Below are positions 1 to 6,123 of a stretch of 8,675 nt of DNA, piece after piece (position 1 is the first letter of the stretch; every line of letters begins with the position of its first letter). This DNA is from Desulfacyla sp964522045. Its GTDB lineage: Bacteria; Desulfobacterota; DSM-4660; Desulfatiglandales; Desulfatiglandaceae. The notes beneath the pieces were generated by a model that was not told the DNA's origin, ran no database searches, and worked only from the letters and a program-made list of their open reading frames with translations. The DNA lies in assembly GCA_964522045.1 (NCBI GenBank), contig CAZFSF010000115.1:1-8675 (forward strand). Reading direction: 5' to 3'. The translations under genes and the position numbers were made by a program.

Positions 1-144
1 CAGGAATACATTTGAGTATTTCGAGGATTAGAATTTGAGTCTGACGCTGAGATTGCGGCCTCCGGCTCGTAGGCCCTACGGCTCGGAGAGAAAATAGCCA
101 TTTATGGATCGACACTAAGTGAAGACCAAGGTTTAGTTCGCCTT
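1..144. other. Left-edge non-coding stretch, probably 3' end of an upstream transcript
   Basis: No gene can be assigned here. All three plus-strand frames close early, with stops at 13-15, 29-31 and 36-38, so the very edge could be the last few codons of an upstream gene. The tails would read QEYI, RNTFEYFED or GIHLSISRIRI, and none is diagnostic. The remainder holds a hairpin (60-88) and runs into an intrinsic terminator at 145-185. This fits a 3' untranslated region or the end of a small RNA transcribed rightward. I do not recognise a known RNA family. Positions 11-40 are rich in TTGAG/GAGGAT words that loosely resemble the decayed repeats near 5340, but the similarity is weak. Confidence 0.4.
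60..88 (+). repeat. 29-nt hairpin with symmetric internal loop
   Basis: CTCCG (60-64) pairs with CGGAG (84-88), and CGTAG (68-72) pairs with CTACG (76-80) around a GCC triloop. The two helices are separated by an internal loop of GCT opposite GCT. The same stretch contains the direct repeat CGGCTCG (63-69 and 79-85). It sits about 57 nt upstream of a terminator, so it is probably an RNA element in a 3' UTR or small RNA, or a REP-like palindrome. The structure is visible in the sequence, but the function is unknown. Confidence 0.5.
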
Positions 145-185
145 GGAGCCCGGTCCATGTTCTTTTGTGCCGGGCTCCTTTTTTT
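145..185 (+). terminator. Rho-independent terminator upstream of pdxA
   Basis: A perfect 9-bp GC-rich stem, GGAGCCCGG (145-153) with CCGGGCTCC (170-178), encloses a 16-nt loop and is followed by seven T residues (179-185). It ends a rightward transcript that starts outside the window or within positions 1-120. An upstream CCAAGG (126-131) can pair with CCTTGG (141-146), which shares G145-G146 with the terminator stem. Two mutually exclusive folds are therefore possible, though the overlap is only 2 bases. Confidence 0.85.
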
Positions 186-231
186 GTACATAAGACTGAA
201 GGTGTCGGTACAGATTGGATGGACACTATTT

Positions 232-236
232 AGGAG
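232..236 (+). promoter_or_regulatory. Shine-Dalgarno deciding the pdxA start
   Basis: AGGAG lies 8 nt before the in-frame TTG at 245. That spacing is good for initiation and favours the TTG at 245 over the in-frame TTG at 215, which has only GAAGGTG about 10 nt upstream. Confidence 0.6.
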
Positions 237-244
237 CAGCCATC

Positions 245-1267
245 TTGAAGCATTTGCCACTGATAGGCATTACCATGGGTGATCCTGCAGGGGTCGGCCC
301 GGAGATCATTGCCATGGCCCTGGCTGACAGCGCTCTTTATCAATACTGCAGGCCTGTGATCTTAGGAGACCCTGGGGTCCTCTCATCTACCATTTCCAAT
401 CTTACCCCATTTATCCCTCAGGAATTGTCGCTTAACATTATTTCAAGTCCGGCCGAAGCCAGGGCCATGCCTGGTGTGATTGATCTAATCGCAATATCTG
501 AATTGAAGTCCGGTATAGTACAACCTGGCAGACCTGCCTTGGAGGGGGGCAGGGCCATGGTGGAGTATATCGTCAGGGCGGTGGAAATGACCATGCAGGG
601 AGAGATTGGGGCTATGGTGACCTCTCCAATCAGCAAGGTACTGATGCATCAAGCCGGATATATTTATGACGGGCATACACAATTGATCTCTCATCTCACC
701 GGTACTCCTGACTGTGTGATGATGTTAGCGGGAGAACGCCTTCGTGTGGCATTAGTGACGATCCACTGTGCGCTCAAGGATGTTTCGGACATCCTGGACA
801 GTGAACTAATTTATAAGACGATCGCCATAACTGCTAAGGGCCTACAAAGAGATTTTGGATTTAAGGCCCCCCGGTTGGCAGTGGCAGCCCTTAATCCCCA
901 CGCGGGCGAGGAGGGGCTGTTTGGATCAGAAGAGAGGGAGATTATAGAACCGGCAATCCGGATGGCCGCGAAAGAGGGGCTGAGAGTTGAGGGACCATTC
1001 CCTGCTGATACCCTGTTTCATAGGGCGGCCTCAGGGCGATATGATGCGGTTGTTGCCATGTACCATGATCAGGGTCTCATCCCCCTGAAGCTCCTCCATT
1101 TTTCCGATGCAGTAAACGTTACCTTAGGCCTTCCGATTATCAGGACATCGGTGGACCACGGCACTGCCTATGATATTGCCGCGACAGGGCAGGCCGATCC
1201 ATCAAGCCTGAAAGCGGCAATCCGGATGGCTGTATCCATGGCCGGGAACCGGGCCTGTGATTGTTGA
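245..1267 (+). CDS. pdxA: 4-hydroxythreonine-4-phosphate dehydrogenase PdxA
   Basis: This enzyme performs NAD-dependent oxidation of 4-phosphohydroxy-L-threonine to the unstable 2-amino-3-oxo-4-phosphooxybutanoate, which decarboxylates. It acts in the DXP-dependent pyridoxal 5'-phosphate pathway in the cytosol, just before PdxJ. From the TTG at 245 the product has 340 residues, close to the usual length (E. coli 329). The N-terminus shows the family signature GITMGDPAGVGPE (8-20). The metal-binding histidines are H174 (TIHCALKDV), H219 (NPHAGEEG) and H274 (MYHDQGL). Substrate contacts are H144-T145, K282, N291 and R300. All of these sit at a constant +8 offset from E. coli PdxA. A start at TTG 215 would add 10 residues. 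The family start pattern (MKHLPLIGITMGDP) and AGGAG at 232-236 support 245. uvrA follows after 61 nt with no terminator, so co-transcription is likely. No pdxJ is in view. Confidence 0.95.
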   Translation: MKHLPLIGITMGDPAGVGPEIIAMALADSALYQYCRPVILGDPGVLSSTISNLTPFIPQELSLNIISSPAEARAMPGVIDLIAISELKSGIVQPGRPALEGGRAMVEYIVRAVEMTMQGEIGAMVTSPISKVLMHQAGYIYDGHTQLISHLTGTPDCVMMLAGERLRVALVTIHCALKDVSDILDSELIYKTIAITAKGLQRDFGFKAPRLAVAALNPHAGEEGLFGSEEREIIEPAIRMAAKEGLRVEGPFPADTLFHRAASGRYDAVVAMYHDQGLIPLKLLHFSDAVNVTLGLPIIRTSVDHGTAYDIAATGQADPSSLKAAIRMAVSMAGNRACDC

Positions 1268-1283
1268 TTGACGATTAAAAAAC

Positions 1284-1325
1284 CCAGGATCCAGGATCCA
1301 GCATCCAGCATCCAGCATACAGTAC
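1284..1325 (+). repeat. Tandem heptamer array between pdxA and uvrA
   Basis: Five uninterrupted 7-bp units run from 1284 to 1318: CCAGGAT twice (1284-1297), then CCAGCAT three times (1298-1318). A degenerate sixth unit, ACAGTAC (1319-1325), follows. The array ends 3 nt before the uvrA ATG and occupies the place where a Shine-Dalgarno sequence would be expected. The unit is too short and has no spacers, so this is not CRISPR. Short ATCCAGC-type arrays occur, as I recall, between genes in some delta-proteobacterial genomes, but I cannot check that here. Confidence 0.85.
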
Positions 1326-1328
1326 CCA

Positions 1329-4139
1329 ATGACCGATTACATAAAAATCAGAGGCGCCAGACAGCACAACCTCAAGGGCATTTCCTTAGATATTCCGAGA
1401 AACCAGTTTGTTGTCATTACCGGTTTGTCCGGTTCTGGCAAATCTTCCCTTGCCTTTGACACCATCTATGCGGAGGGCCAGCGGAGGTATGTGGAGTCGC
1501 TTTCCGCATATGCCCGTCAGTTCTTGGAACAGATGGAAAAGCCGGATGTGGATTCCATAGACGGGCTTTCTCCTGCCATATCTATCGAGCAGCGCGGTTC
1601 CAGTCGTAACCCCCGCTCCACAGTGGGAACGGTCACCGAGATATATGATTACCTGCGGGTCCTTTTCGCGAGGGTAGGTCAGCCATATTGTCCCGAATGC
1701 GGTCTAAAGATAAGCTCCCAGACTGTTCAGGAGATTGTGGATCAGATCATGGGGCTTAAACAAGAGACTAAGATTCAGGTCTTAGCGCCTTTGGTCGAGG
1801 GACGAAAGGGAGAGCATATCAAACTTCTCCAGGGACTGCGCAAGGACGGGTTTACCAGGGTATTGATAGATGGGGATGTAAGGCTCTTAGACGAAGATAT
1901 TCTCCTTGAAAAGAACAGGAAGCATAAAATCAGCGTGGTGGTGGATCGGCTGATCATAAAGAGGGATATCCTGCGACGTCTGACCGATTCCATGGAACTT
2001 ACCCTTTCCCTCTCTGATGGCAAGGCCGTTGTTGCGGTTATCGGTTCAGGGGATATTTTTTTTAACCAGAAAGCCGCCTGTCCCAAGTGTGGCCTCAGCA
2101 TTCCCGATCTGACCCCGCAGATGTTCTCCTTCAATAACCCCCAGGGAGCGTGCGAGGAGTGCAGCGGCTTAGGCACAAAGCGGCATTTTGATCCTGACCT
2201 TATTATTCCTGACCCTGATCTCTCCTTGAGGGAAGGCGCCATCGCGCCATGGGCAAACCGACATTCCGTCCATTTTCAGCAGATGTTGGATGCGCTGTGT
2301 CAACATTACGGGATAGATATTTATACATCTTTCGGGGACCTGCCGGAAGAAATCAGGCACGTTTTCCTGCACGGCTCCGGTACGGATGAAATCAAGTTCT
2401 ACTTTGAAAGGGATGACCGGAGATATTCCTACGCACGTCCCTTTGAGGGGATTATCCCTAATTTAGACAGACGTTATCATGAAACAGATTCCTATCAGGT
2501 GCGGTACGAAATCGAAAATTATATGAGTATAAGGCCCTGTCTCTCCTGCAATGGCACAAGATTGAAGCCGATTAGCATATCTGTTCGAGTGGGGGGAAAG
2601 GCGATCAACGAGATTTCGGCACTTTCCATTGGTAGGACATACAGATTTTTTGAAGACTTAGAACTTGATCCCAAGAAAGAACTCATTGCCCGCAGGGTTT
2701 TAAAGGAGATCAAGGATCGTCTCGGTTTCCTGAAGAGTGTGGGGCTTGATTACCTGACAATTGACCGTTCCTCCGGGACCCTGTCAGGAGGTGAGGATCA
2801 GCGAATCAGGTTGGCCACCCAGATCAGTTCAAGACTCGCCGGTGTTCTATATGTATTGGACGAACCGAGCATAGGCCTGCATCAGAGAGACAACCTGAGA
2901 CTACTCAGTAACCTGAAGCGGCTGAAGGAATTGGGGAATACGGTTTTGGTGGTGGAACATGACGCCGAGACCATTTTGTCTGCAGACCATGTGATCGATA
3001 TGGGTCCAGGGGCGGGGATGAAGGGGGGTGAAGTGGTGTTTGCCGGCTCCCCTGATGAGTTGATGGCAGTCCGGGCTTCTCTGACAGGAGATTATCTTTC
3101 CGGCCGGAGGGCCATTCCTGTCCCAAGTGAGAGGAGGAAGGGGAACGGAGAGGCCATTATTATCGAGGGCGCCAAAGAGAACAATTTAAAAGAGATTACT
3201 GCTACGATCCCTCTTGGAACATTTACCTGCATAACCGGCGTTTCAGGTTCAGGGAAAAGCAGTCTGATTAACGGGACTCTCTATCCCGCCCTCAGCCAGA
3301 AACTATACCGGTCCAAGGGGAGAGTTGGCCCTGTAAAATCTATTAAGGGGATTCAACACCTTGACAAGGTGATCAACATCGACCAGAGCCCCATAGGAAG
3401 GACTCCCCGTTCAAACCCGGCAACATACACCGGGGTATTTACTCATATCAGAGAGCTGTTTTCCATGCTGCCCGAATCAAAGACCCGCGGGTACAGGCCT
3501 GGTCGATTCAGTTTTAATGTAAAGGGGGGGAGGTGTGAGGCGTGCAGGGGAGACGGCATCATAAAGATCGAGATGCATTTTCTTCCGGATGTCTATGTCA
3601 CGTGTGAGGCGTGCAAGGGGTTTCGATATAACAGGGATACCTTAGAGATCAAATATAAGGGGTATAACATTGCCGATATCCTGAACATGACGGTTAACCA
3701 GGCCTTCCTCTTTTTTGAGAATATTCCAGGGGTAAGGAGCAAGTTGAAGACACTTGTGGACGTGGGGTTAGGTTATATCAAGTTGGGCCAGCAAGCTACC
3801 ACCCTTTCAGGCGGCGAGGCCCAGAGGATCAAGCTCTCCAAGGAATTGAGCAAAAGAAACACCGGGAGGACCCTTTATTTATTAGATGAGCCGACCACCG
3901 GGCTTCATTTTGCTGATATTGAAAAGCTCTTAGAGGTGTTGAACTATTTAGTAGACCTCAAAAATACAGTGGTGGTTATCGAGCATAATCTCGATGTGAT
4001 AAAAGTGGCCGATCATATCATCGATTTAGGACCGGAGGGGGGTGACAAGGGAGGTTATGTGATGGGGACAGGGACACCGGAGGAAATTGCAGAGATCAAG
4101 GGTTCTTACACTGGACAATTTTTGGAAAAGGTTCTTTAG
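1329..4139 (+). CDS. uvrA: UvrABC excinuclease subunit A (UvrA)
   Basis: UvrA is the damage-recognition ATPase of nucleotide excision repair. Its dimer scans DNA, detects distortion and loads UvrB. The protein is full length (936 residues; family about 940). The first ABC module has Walker A GLSGSGKSS (32-40), a signature at 485-489 (LSGGE) and Walker B with D511/E512 (LDEPSIGLHQRD). The second has Walker A GVSGSGKSS (637-645), signature LSGGEAQR (826-833) and Walker B D853/E854 (LDEPTTGLHFAD). Zinc-binding cysteines are C251/C254/C275/C278 and C736/C739/C759/C762, with further CxxC pairs at 121/124 and 404/407. The C-terminus is intact. The signature of the first module reads LSGGEDQR, with D490 where Ala or Ser is usual. 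The ATG at 1329 gives the family N-terminus (IKIRGARQHNLKGI). No clear Shine-Dalgarno precedes it because a heptamer array fills that space. The stop overlaps the rex stop by 4 bp. SOS control is usual for uvrA in E. coli, but I saw no evident LexA box here. Confidence 0.97.
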   Translation: MTDYIKIRGARQHNLKGISLDIPRNQFVVITGLSGSGKSSLAFDTIYAEGQRRYVESLSAYARQFLEQMEKPDVDSIDGLSPAISIEQRGSSRNPRSTVGTVTEIYDYLRVLFARVGQPYCPECGLKISSQTVQEIVDQIMGLKQETKIQVLAPLVEGRKGEHIKLLQGLRKDGFTRVLIDGDVRLLDEDILLEKNRKHKISVVVDRLIIKRDILRRLTDSMELTLSLSDGKAVVAVIGSGDIFFNQKAACPKCGLSIPDLTPQMFSFNNPQGACEECSGLGTKRHFDPDLIIPDPDLSLREGAIAPWANRHSVHFQQMLDALCQHYGIDIYTSFGDLPEEIRHVFLHGSGTDEIKFYFERDDRRYSYARPFEGIIPNLDRRYHETDSYQVRYEIENYMSIRPCLSCNGTRLKPISISVRVGGKAINEISALSIGRTYRFFEDLELDPKKELIARRVLKEIKDRLGFLKSVGLDYLTIDRSSGTLSGGEDQRIRLATQISSRLAGVLYVLDEPSIGLHQRDNLRLLSNLKRLKELGNTVLVVEHDAETILSADHVIDMGPGAGMKGGEVVFAGSPDELMAVRASLTGDYLSGRRAIPVPSERRKGNGEAIIIEGAKENNLKEITATIPLGTFTCITGVSGSGKSSLINGTLYPALSQKLYRSKGRVGPVKSIKGIQHLDKVINIDQSPIGRTPRSNPATYTGVFTHIRELFSMLPESKTRGYRPGRFSFNVKGGRCEACRGDGIIKIEMHFLPDVYVTCEACKGFRYNRDTLEIKYKGYNIADILNMTVNQAFLFFENIPGVRSKLKTLVDVGLGYIKLGQQATTLSGGEAQRIKLSKELSKRNTGRTLYLLDEPTTGLHFADIEKLLEVLNYLVDLKNTVVVIEHNLDVIKVADHIIDLGPEGGDKGGYVMGTGTPEEIAEIKGSYTGQFLEKVL

Positions 4140-4789
4140 CCCTTTTTTCCCTCTTTATAAAGCCTTTCGAGGTGATAAACGAGATTTTCGAGTTTTACTG
4201 AGAAGTCAACATTCTCAACGATACAACATTCAGGAGTTCTTACCTGGATGGGGGCAAAATTGAGAATCGCCTTTACCCCTGCATTCGAGAGGATTTCCGT
4301 AACTTTCTGCGCCGCACGGGAGGGGGTGGTAATGAGACCGATCTCGATGCCGAGCTCCCGGACCAGTTCCTTGATCTTCCCCTCTCTTTCGATGGTGAGC
4401 CCGCACGGCAGTTGTTTCCCTATTTTTCTTGCGTCCGAATCAAATGCGGCCGCAAACAGATACCCTCTTCGCCGGAAGTTTTCATCTTCAATTAGGCTGA
4501 TTCCGAGATTACCCATCCCCACGATGCAGAGGGTCCATTTCCTGTCCGTTGCCAGGATACTCTTGATCTCCTTCAACAGGTCCTGGATTTCATATCCTAC
4601 GCCACGAACCCCGAATTCGCCGAAATAGGCCAAGTCCTTTCTGACCTGGGCAGGATTCACTCCGCATAATCCCGCTAATTTTTCGGAGGAGATGATCGGG
4701 GGTCCGCTTTTGAGAAGGTCTTCGAGAGGCCTCGAATAGAATGCCAGGCGCTCTATGGTGGAATTTGGTATTTTGGATTCCTTTTTCAT
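4136..4789 (-). CDS. rex: Redox-sensing transcriptional repressor Rex
   Basis: Rex is a dimeric repressor that senses the NADH/NAD+ ratio. It binds DNA when NAD+ is high and is released by NADH, controlling fermentation and respiration genes, and in sulfate reducers also sulfate-reduction genes. The 217-residue product has the family length. The N-terminal winged-helix domain (about 8-68) carries the typical NPAQVRKDLAYFGEFGVRGVGY stretch (45-66). A Rossmann NAD(H) domain follows with GMGNLG (91-96). The C-terminal domain-swap helix has VDFSVKLENLVYHL (194-207). The position after FGEFG is Val61, where Lys or a polar residue is common in the DNA-contacting wing. The ATG at 4789 is the only possible start after an in-frame stop about 24 nt upstream, yet no Shine-Dalgarno is visible before it. 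A probable Rex operator at 4822-4839 suggests autoregulation. The gene converges with uvrA and their stop codons overlap. It is separated from the upstream atp genes by a terminator, so it needs its own promoter between about 4790 and 4850. Confidence 0.96.
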   Translation of the reverse strand: MKKESKIPNSTIERLAFYSRPLEDLLKSGPPIISSEKLAGLCGVNPAQVRKDLAYFGEFGVRGVGYEIQDLLKEIKSILATDRKWTLCIVGMGNLGISLIEDENFRRRGYLFAAAFDSDARKIGKQLPCGLTIEREGKIKELVRELGIEIGLITTPSRAAQKVTEILSNAGVKAILNFAPIQVRTPECCIVENVDFSVKLENLVYHLERLYKEGKKG

Positions 4790-4821
4790 CGGGTAGTCGG
4801 AAAGGATCTAAGGAGATGGAA

Positions 4822-4839
4822 TTGTGAAATAATGCACAT
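4822..4839 (-). promoter_or_regulatory. Candidate Rex operator upstream of rex
   Basis: TTGTGA (4822-4827), six AT-only bases and GCACAT (4834-4839) match the Rex palindrome TTGTGA-N6-TCACAA. The left half is perfect and the right half has 4 of 6 positions (CACA core). It lies 33 nt upstream of the rex start and just below the atp terminator, where the rex promoter must be. This fits negative autoregulation, which is common for rex genes. The assignment rests on consensus similarity and location. Confidence 0.6.
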
Positions 4840-4849
4840 ACATAGGGTT

Positions 4850-4875
4850 AAAAAGGGGGCCTTAGAAAGGCCCCC
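4850..4875 (-). terminator. Terminator of the atp cluster, possibly bidirectional
   Basis: Read on the minus strand, GGGGGCC (4875-4869), a 7-nt loop and GGCCCCC (4861-4855) form a perfect 7-bp GC stem followed by five U residues (4854-4850). It lies 20 nt after the atpE stop and insulates rex from the atp genes. On the plus strand the same stem is followed, after TCTCA, by six T residues (4881-4886). It could therefore also stop rightward read-through from uvrA, though less convincingly. Confidence 0.85.
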
Positions 4876-4895
4876 TCTCATTTTTTAAAGGTTTA

Positions 4896-5276
4896 TTAAC
4901 CGCCTAAGGATTTCACGATGAGTTCGTGCATGCTACCCAGGTCCGGAATCTTGAAAACAAGAATAAAGCAGATGACCAGGGCGTAAATACAGAGGGACTC
5001 GATCAGAGCCAGACCGATAATCATGGTGGTCATGATTTTTCCGCCTGCTTCCGGGTTCCTGGCTGTTCCCTGGAGGGCAGCGTTAATGGCGTTTCCCATA
5101 CCAAGCCCGCATCCGAGAGCAGCCATGCCAATGCTTACACCACAGGCGATGGCAATTCCAAAAAACACCCATAGCCCGGCAGCCTTGACTGTGCTGTCAT
5201 CACCGGCAAAGGCTAATGAAGCCATCCCGAGGACAAACATCGTTGTAACAACCCCAATTAAAGTTTTCTTAGACAT
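4896..5276 (-). CDS. atpE: ATP synthase F0 subunit c (AtpE), with signal peptide
   Basis: This is the proteolipid of the F0 rotor ring; each copy carries one proton or sodium ion per rotation step. The 126-residue product is longer than the usual 75-90. The first ~24 residues look like a cleavable signal peptide (KK, hydrophobic core, then AFA before GDD). The standard hairpin follows: TM1 about 34-62 with the glycine-rich GCGLGMG (55-61), the polar loop with R73-N74-P75, and TM2 about 82-109. The ion-binding carboxylate is E93 in LIESLCIY, followed by S94 and Y98. The residue aligned with Gln32 of sodium-type rings (Ilyobacter tartaricus) is M60, so part of the sodium ligand set is missing. 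Four cysteines fall in the membrane segments (45, 56, 96, 103). A 15-residue tail extends past TM2. An excellent Shine-Dalgarno (AAAGGAGGT, complement of 5281-5289) sits 4 nt before the ATG, as expected for a highly translated subunit. It is the last gene of the cluster. Confidence 0.95.
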   Translation of the reverse strand: MSKKTLIGVVTTMFVLGMASLAFAGDDSTVKAAGLWVFFGIAIACGVSIGMAALGCGLGMGNAINAALQGTARNPEAGGKIMTTMIIGLALIESLCIYALVICFILVFKIPDLGSMHELIVKSLGG

Positions 5277-5338
5277 GTAGACCTCCTTTCCTAAAAATAT
5301 ATTTATGGCCTTCTTCCGAAGATTAAAAAACGAATTAA

Positions 5339-5427
5339 AATTTAGGAATTGCGAATTGAGGGATTAAGGAATTGATGAAGTTTCCCTTTTTAATTCCTAA
5401 ATTCCCAAATACCTGAATTCCTCAATT
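5339..5427. repeat. Imperfect inverted repeat made of GGAATT-type units, atpB-atpE spacer
   Basis: The 154-nt spacer is filled by an AT-rich inverted structure. AATTTAGGAATT (5339-5350) is perfectly complementary to AATTCCTAAATT (5392-5403), and AATTGAGG (5354-5361) to CCTCAATT (5420-5427). Each arm is itself a loose array of 7-8 bp words: AGGAATT, GCGAATT, GAGGGATT and AAGGAATT on the plus strand, and GAGGAATT, GGGAATTT and AGGAATT on the minus strand. It resembles two short repeat tracts inserted head to head. In the mRNA it could fold between atpB and atpE. There is no U-tract typical of a terminator. Positions 5290-5338 are AT-rich and I see nothing else in them. Confidence 0.75.
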
Positions 5428-5430
5428 TGC

Positions 5431-6120
5431 CTAATGGGCGTGCTCCATTGAACCCACAAAATACATTGTGGATAAGAGCATGAATACGACGGCCTGGATA
5501 AAGCATACCAGGATTCCTAAAAACATGATCGGCAGGGGCGCAAGGTAGAGGCCTGCCAGCCCAAATAGGATCGCAAGGACCATCTCCTTGCCAAATATAT
5601 TTCCGAAGAGTCGAACACTCAGGGACATGATTCTGGCTAAATGACCGATTAATTCAATGGGAAGCATCAAAGGGATCAACCACCATACCGGCCCGAAAAA
5701 ATGTTTAATATACTTGACGCCGTGGAACTTTATTCCAATGGCGTGGGTGACAACAAATGTACACAGGGCTAAGGCAAGGGTGGTATTGAGATTGGCAGTG
5801 GGTGAAAAGCAGCCGGGGATGAGCCCTATTAGGTTGCATACAAGGATAAACAGAAAGATAGTGGCAATATAGGGGAAAAAGAACTTTCCCTCCGGGCCGG
5901 TTATATCTACCATAAAGTTCTCAAGGCCTTCAATTACAACCTCAAAGAAATTCTGTCGACCTTGGGGAACGAGCTTGACCTTTCTGGCAAGTAAAAAGGC
6001 GCTCGCAATAAGAATAAGCATTACCAACCATGTATAGGTGATATGTGAATAAGCCCCCGCATGCTCGATCCCAATGGCCGACAGGATTGCATCAATAAAG
6101 AAAATAGGGTGGTGTTCCAT
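5431..6120 (-). CDS. atpB: ATP synthase F0 subunit a (AtpB)
   Basis: Subunit a is the membrane stator that forms the two ion half-channels against the c ring. The product has 229 residues, normal for bacterial short forms, with several membrane segments (about 28-46, 82-103, 112-132, 145-165, 178-200 and 200-222). The essential arginine is R170 in SLSVRLFGNIFG, equivalent to E. coli R210. E179 corresponds to E219 and Q209 to Q252. Two channel positions differ from E. coli: K178 replaces G218 and G202 replaces H245. The C-terminus ends in a typical MEHAH. The ATG at 6120 has GGGAGG 11 nt upstream, inside the end of atpI, and the gap to atpI is only 3 nt, so the genes are translated from one message. 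No subunit b gene lies between a and c, unlike the E. coli operon. Confidence 0.96.
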   Translation of the reverse strand: MEHHPIFFIDAILSAIGIEHAGAYSHITYTWLVMLILIASAFLLARKVKLVPQGRQNFFEVVIEGLENFMVDITGPEGKFFFPYIATIFLFILVCNLIGLIPGCFSPTANLNTTLALALCTFVVTHAIGIKFHGVKYIKHFFGPVWWLIPLMLPIELIGHLARIMSLSVRLFGNIFGKEMVLAILFGLAGLYLAPLPIMFLGILVCFIQAVVFMLLSTMYFVGSMEHAH

Positions 6121-6123
6121 GAT

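Noticed and set aside
44..56. CTGAGATTGCGG resembling the CTGAGA element of a TPP riboswitch
   Set aside because: The other conserved TPP elements (ACCTGATCTGG and the closing helices) are absent.
1284..1325. CRISPR-like array
   Set aside because: The units are 7 bp with no spacers and no cas genes are nearby.
1268..1459. 63-codon open frame covering the heptamer array and the start of uvrA
   Set aside because: It runs out of frame through the well-supported uvrA sequence, begins with a TTG directly after the pdxA stop, and has no ribosome-binding site or family resemblance.
1775..3126. Several minus-strand open frames inside uvrA
   Set aside because: uvrA is intact and strongly conserved throughout; these frames show no recognisable motifs or start signals.
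4248..4628. 126-codon plus-strand open frame opposite rex
   Set aside because: It is an antisense shadow of a clearly recognised Rex sequence with no start signal or protein family features.
4926..5280. Two plus-strand open frames opposite atpE
   Set aside because: They are shadows of the conserved subunit c gene; their residue make-up reflects its biased codons.
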